A DNA stretch of 64,000 bases, from NCBI GenBank assembly GCA_036375715.1, contig DASVBS010000025.1:36054-100053 (forward strand), read 5' to 3'. The position numbers and the translations under genes are program-made. Every line of letters begins with the position of its first letter. Positions within the stretch are counted from its first letter, which is position 1. Of this stretch, positions 61,442-64,000 are shown in pieces. The notes beneath the pieces were generated by a model, which did not search any database, was not told the origin of the DNA, and saw only the letters and a list, made by a program, of their open reading frames with translations. The stretch comes from Longimicrobiaceae bacterium. GTDB taxonomy: Bacteria; Gemmatimonadota; Gemmatimonadetes; Longimicrobiales; Longimicrobiaceae.

Positions 61442-63952
61442 ATGAGCGGCTACCTCAATCCGGAGGGACCATCCGGAAGCAACGGAGGAAGCCTGGTGCG
61501 GGGCGCACTCCCGCCAGCGGACGAACCTGCGCAGGGGATGGACGCGGGGCAGCTGCTGCGTGCGCTCCGTCGAAGGTGGTGGTGGGTCGTCGCCTCTGTG
61601 GTGATCGTCACGGGCATCGCCTGGTACGTCGTGCCGGAGGATGTGGTCGTCTACCGGGCGACGGCCTCCCTGGTGCTCAACGATACCCGGGGCCAGCTCC
61701 CCGCGGGCGTGGTCGGCGGCCCCGCCGCTAACGTACAGTCCCCGGAATTTCTCACCTCTCAGGTCCAGGTCCTCCTGAGCCGAACGGTACTGGGCGACGT
61801 GGTCGACACCCTGGGGTTGCAGCTGTCGCCTTCCTCGGAGCTGTCGCCCCGGCTGCTGAAGTCGGTCTCGGTGGACTCGGTCAATGAGCCGATCACCCTG
61901 CACCTGCGCTTCACCTCGAACGAGTACATGGTTGCGCTCACTGATGATGTCGAAGCGAGGCGGGTGCGGGCGGCCTACGGCGACACGGTCAGCATCGCCG
62001 CGGTGAGCTTCGTGATCACCGAGGCGCCCGGGGTCTCGCAAGCAACGCTGCAGGTGCTCCCCCGGGACGCTGTGATCACTCGGGTCCGCCAGCGCCTCCG
62101 GGCCGCGCCGCGGGAGCGCGCCGCGATCATCGACATGGCGTACACCGATCCGAATCCGGAGCGGGCCATCGAGGTGGTCAACGGGGTCGCGGAAGCCTAC
62201 CGGGATTTCAACCTGCGCGCGGTGCGGGAAGGGGCGCGCCGCCACCGGGAGTTCATCGAGCGACAGCTGGCGCAGGCAGAGGTCCGGCTCGCGCAGGCGC
62301 GCGAGGCCCTCAATGCCTTCCGAGAATCGAGCCCCTACTACAGCTCGCAGGAGCGGCTACGGGTCGAACAGGCGGAGCTGCTCAGCCTGGACACCCAGCG
62401 CGAGCAACTCCAGGCCGACCGTCAAGCCTATGCGAATTTCCTGCAGCGCGTGCGGCAATCCAACGACGAAGCGATCGACGCCGAGCTGCGCACGCTTATG
62501 TCGGCCACCAGCAACTCCGCCGGCCCGCTTCTCTCGCAACTGTTCACTCAACTCGGCCAGTATCAGAACGAACGCGCACAACTGCTCGCGGGCGGTGCCG
62601 CGGCCACCAACCCGGGCGTCCTTCGGCTGAACACGCTGATTGACTCTGCCCGCGTCGCGGTGGTGGAGGCCGCACAGATCCAGGTGCGGGCACTCGCCCA
62701 GCGCATCGCGGCGCTGGAAGACCGGCGGGCGCGCACGATGGCCACCCTCCAGACGCTCCCGGCGCCGGAGGCCGAGGAGAGCCGACTGCTGCAGGAGGTG
62801 ACGCTGGCGGAGGGAACGGCGCAGACGCTGCGGGCCGAGCAGCAGCGCGCGGTGGTGTACGAATCGATGGAGCTGGGGCAGGTGCAGGTGCTGGATCCCG
62901 CGGTCGGCGTGGTCCCGGAGATGAGCGGAAATCGAGCGCGCAGCTTGATCTTCGCGCTGATCCTGGGGGTGGTGCTGGGGGGAGGCGGCGTGCTGGCGCG
63001 GGAGTACAGCGACCCTTCGATTCGCCGCCAGGGCGAGGCGGAAGCCCAGCTCGCCGCACCGGGGCTGGGGATCATTCCTCCCATCGTGCGCGACGCTCGC
63101 CAGATCGCCGGCGGCGGCTCTCGCTCCGGGGCCTCGGAATACGCCCCCGGCGACGGTACTCTCGCAACCGGAAGCGGAAAGACGCCGATCGGCTTCCGCT
63201 GGCCCTCGCTGCTGGCACTCCTGCCGCTGCGCCCGGCCGCGGCTGGATCCTCGCCCTCACCGGAGCCTCTGAATGGCGGACGATCGAGCACCTACTCCGG
63301 GTACGGTGCAGCCGCCGACGCGTATCGGAAGCTGCGCACGAACATCGCCTATCTCCGTCCGGTGGAGGAGCTGCGGACGCTGGTGGTGACCAGCCCCTCC
63401 AGCGACGAGGGGAAGACGACCACGGCCGCCAACCTGGCCCTGGCATTTGCCCGCGAGGGTCGCAGGGTCCTCCTGGTCGATTGCGACCTGCGTCGGCCGC
63501 ACCTACACAAGCTCTTCGGCGTGGGCAACCGCGTCGGCTTCGTCGACCTGGTGCTCGAGCGCGTGCCCCTGGACCGGGCGGTCGCCGCTACTACCGAGGA
63601 GCGACTCTTCCTGCTACCCCGCGGCGATTTCGACGAGGTCGTGGTGGAGCTGCTGAGCAGCCCACGCATGAAGGCACTGGTGGCCGCCCTCCGCTCCGAA
63701 TTCGACCTGGTGATTTTCGATACCTCTCCGATGCTGCTGACGGCCGACACGGCACCGATCGCCGCAGTGGCCGACGGGGTGTTGGTCGTGGTGCGCGCGG
63801 GTCGCACGCCCCGCGCGGCGCTAGCCCAGGCCGCTCACGAGCTGGAGGTGGTGGGAGCGGAAGTCCTCGGCTTCGTCCTCAACGACCCGGACGCGATCGC
63901 GGCCCGATACGGGGAATATTATCCCGACCGGTATTACGAAGTGGAGGCGTGA
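61442..63952 (+). CDS. Wzz-BY-kinase fusion, polysaccharide tyrosine autokinase (Wzc-like)
   Basis: 836 residues. The N-terminal Wzz domain has a transmembrane helix near 38-58 and a second near 497-520; between lies a long periplasmic coiled-coil region (about 250-460) rich in Gln/Arg/Glu. The C-terminal BY-kinase has Walker A SSDEGKTTTAANLALAFA (about 651-668), Walker A' LLVDCDLRRPHLHKLFG and Walker B FDLVIFDTSPM. The C-terminus carries a Tyr cluster (RYGEYYPDRYYEVEA), the autophosphorylation site. It regulates polymer length and export together with the Wza-like protein. The frame is complete in the window. Confidence 0.95.
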   Translation: MSGYLNPEGPSGSNGGSLVRGALPPADEPAQGMDAGQLLRALRRRWWWVVASVVIVTGIAWYVVPEDVVVYRATASLVLNDTRGQLPAGVVGGPAANVQSPEFLTSQVQVLLSRTVLGDVVDTLGLQLSPSSELSPRLLKSVSVDSVNEPITLHLRFTSNEYMVALTDDVEARRVRAAYGDTVSIAAVSFVITEAPGVSQATLQVLPRDAVITRVRQRLRAAPRERAAIIDMAYTDPNPERAIEVVNGVAEAYRDFNLRAVREGARRHREFIERQLAQAEVRLAQAREALNAFRESSPYYSSQERLRVEQAELLSLDTQREQLQADRQAYANFLQRVRQSNDEAIDAELRTLMSATSNSAGPLLSQLFTQLGQYQNERAQLLAGGAAATNPGVLRLNTLIDSARVAVVEAAQIQVRALAQRIAALEDRRARTMATLQTLPAPEAEESRLLQEVTLAEGTAQTLRAEQQRAVVYESMELGQVQVLDPAVGVVPEMSGNRARSLIFALILGVVLGGGGVLAREYSDPSIRRQGEAEAQLAAPGLGIIPPIVRDARQIAGGGSRSGASEYAPGDGTLATGSGKTPIGFRWPSLLALLPLRPAAAGSSPSPEPLNGGRSSTYSGYGAAADAYRKLRTNIAYLRPVEELRTLVVTSPSSDEGKTTTAANLALAFAREGRRVLLVDCDLRRPHLHKLFGVGNRVGFVDLVLERVPLDRAVAATTEERLFLLPRGDFDEVVVELLSSPRMKALVAALRSEFDLVIFDTSPMLLTADTAPIAAVADGVLVVVRAGRTPRAALAQAAHELEVVGAEVLGFVLNDPDAIAARYGEYYPDRYYEVEA

Positions 63953-64000
63953 CCAGTCCAACTGTAAAAGAAACTATGAAAGAGAAGGCGTCGGCCGGGG

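Overview
The window is GC-rich bacterial DNA, densely coded and Gram-negative in character: it has type VI secretion genes, several predicted lipoproteins, two outer-membrane-type beta-barrel proteins and a Wzx/Wza/Wzc-style polysaccharide locus. I infer an environmental bacterium, possibly Gemmatimonadota (Longimicrobium/Gemmatimonas-like). That guess rests on overall gene style and a Pro-rich protein with repeated GEFTRLF motifs. No rRNA or other phylogenetic marker is present, so treat it as tentative. I see no tRNA, rRNA, insertion sequence or CRISPR array.

Region 1 (1-12482) is part of a type VI secretion (T6SS) locus. It holds a truncated tssK, a divergent tail-anchored protein with GEFTRLF repeats, a second complete tssK, tssL, tssM, a PrcB-like lipoprotein, a transmembrane Ser/Thr kinase and an FHA-transmembrane-trypsin fusion. 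The kinase and FHA genes look like a phosphorylation control module for the apparatus. A CsgG-like secreted protein and an outer-membrane barrel follow (12515-14957), closed by a strong bidirectional terminator.

Region 2 (15037-18857) holds a LacI-type regulator, lgt and a lipoprotein beta-propeller. Region 3 (18873-26827, minus strand) looks like a four-gene operon: a DUF4956 membrane protein, a secreted protein joining a kinase-like motif block to a surface-antigen barrel, a CYTH-Nudix-PPK1 fusion polyphosphate kinase, and a lipoprotein propeller. DUF4956 normally travels with VTC polyphosphate polymerases and CotH kinases. I read this operon as a variant envelope polyphosphate system in which a CYTH-PPK1 takes the VTC role.

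Region 4 (26946-35633) contains recQ, an O-antigen-ligase-like protein, and a minus-strand module: MBOAT-SGNH acyltransferase, carrier protein, amino-acid-type AMP ligase and acyl-CoA-dehydrogenase-like oxidase. The last three resemble the trio that makes pyrrole-2-carboxyl-thioester from proline. Here it is coupled to a Dlt-like membrane O-acyltransferase, which suggests an oxidised aminoacyl decoration of a surface glycan. This is the best candidate for an undescribed system.

Region 5 (35715-63952) is a large glycan locus. A PglF-like 4,6-dehydratase faces a c-di-GMP-I (GEMM) riboswitch with an intrinsic terminator. Downstream lie two paralogous secreted beta-helix proteins around a sulfotransferase, a PglK-like ABC flippase, seven glycosyltransferase genes, a P-loop kinase-like protein, a GNAT acyltransferase, a polymerase-like membrane protein, a polysaccharide deacetylase, a PglC-like phosphoglycosyl transferase, a PglD-PglE fusion, a Wza-like export protein and a Wzc-like tyrosine autokinase. 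PglF, PglE, PglD and PglC together predict that the glycan starts on a bacillosamine-type sugar.
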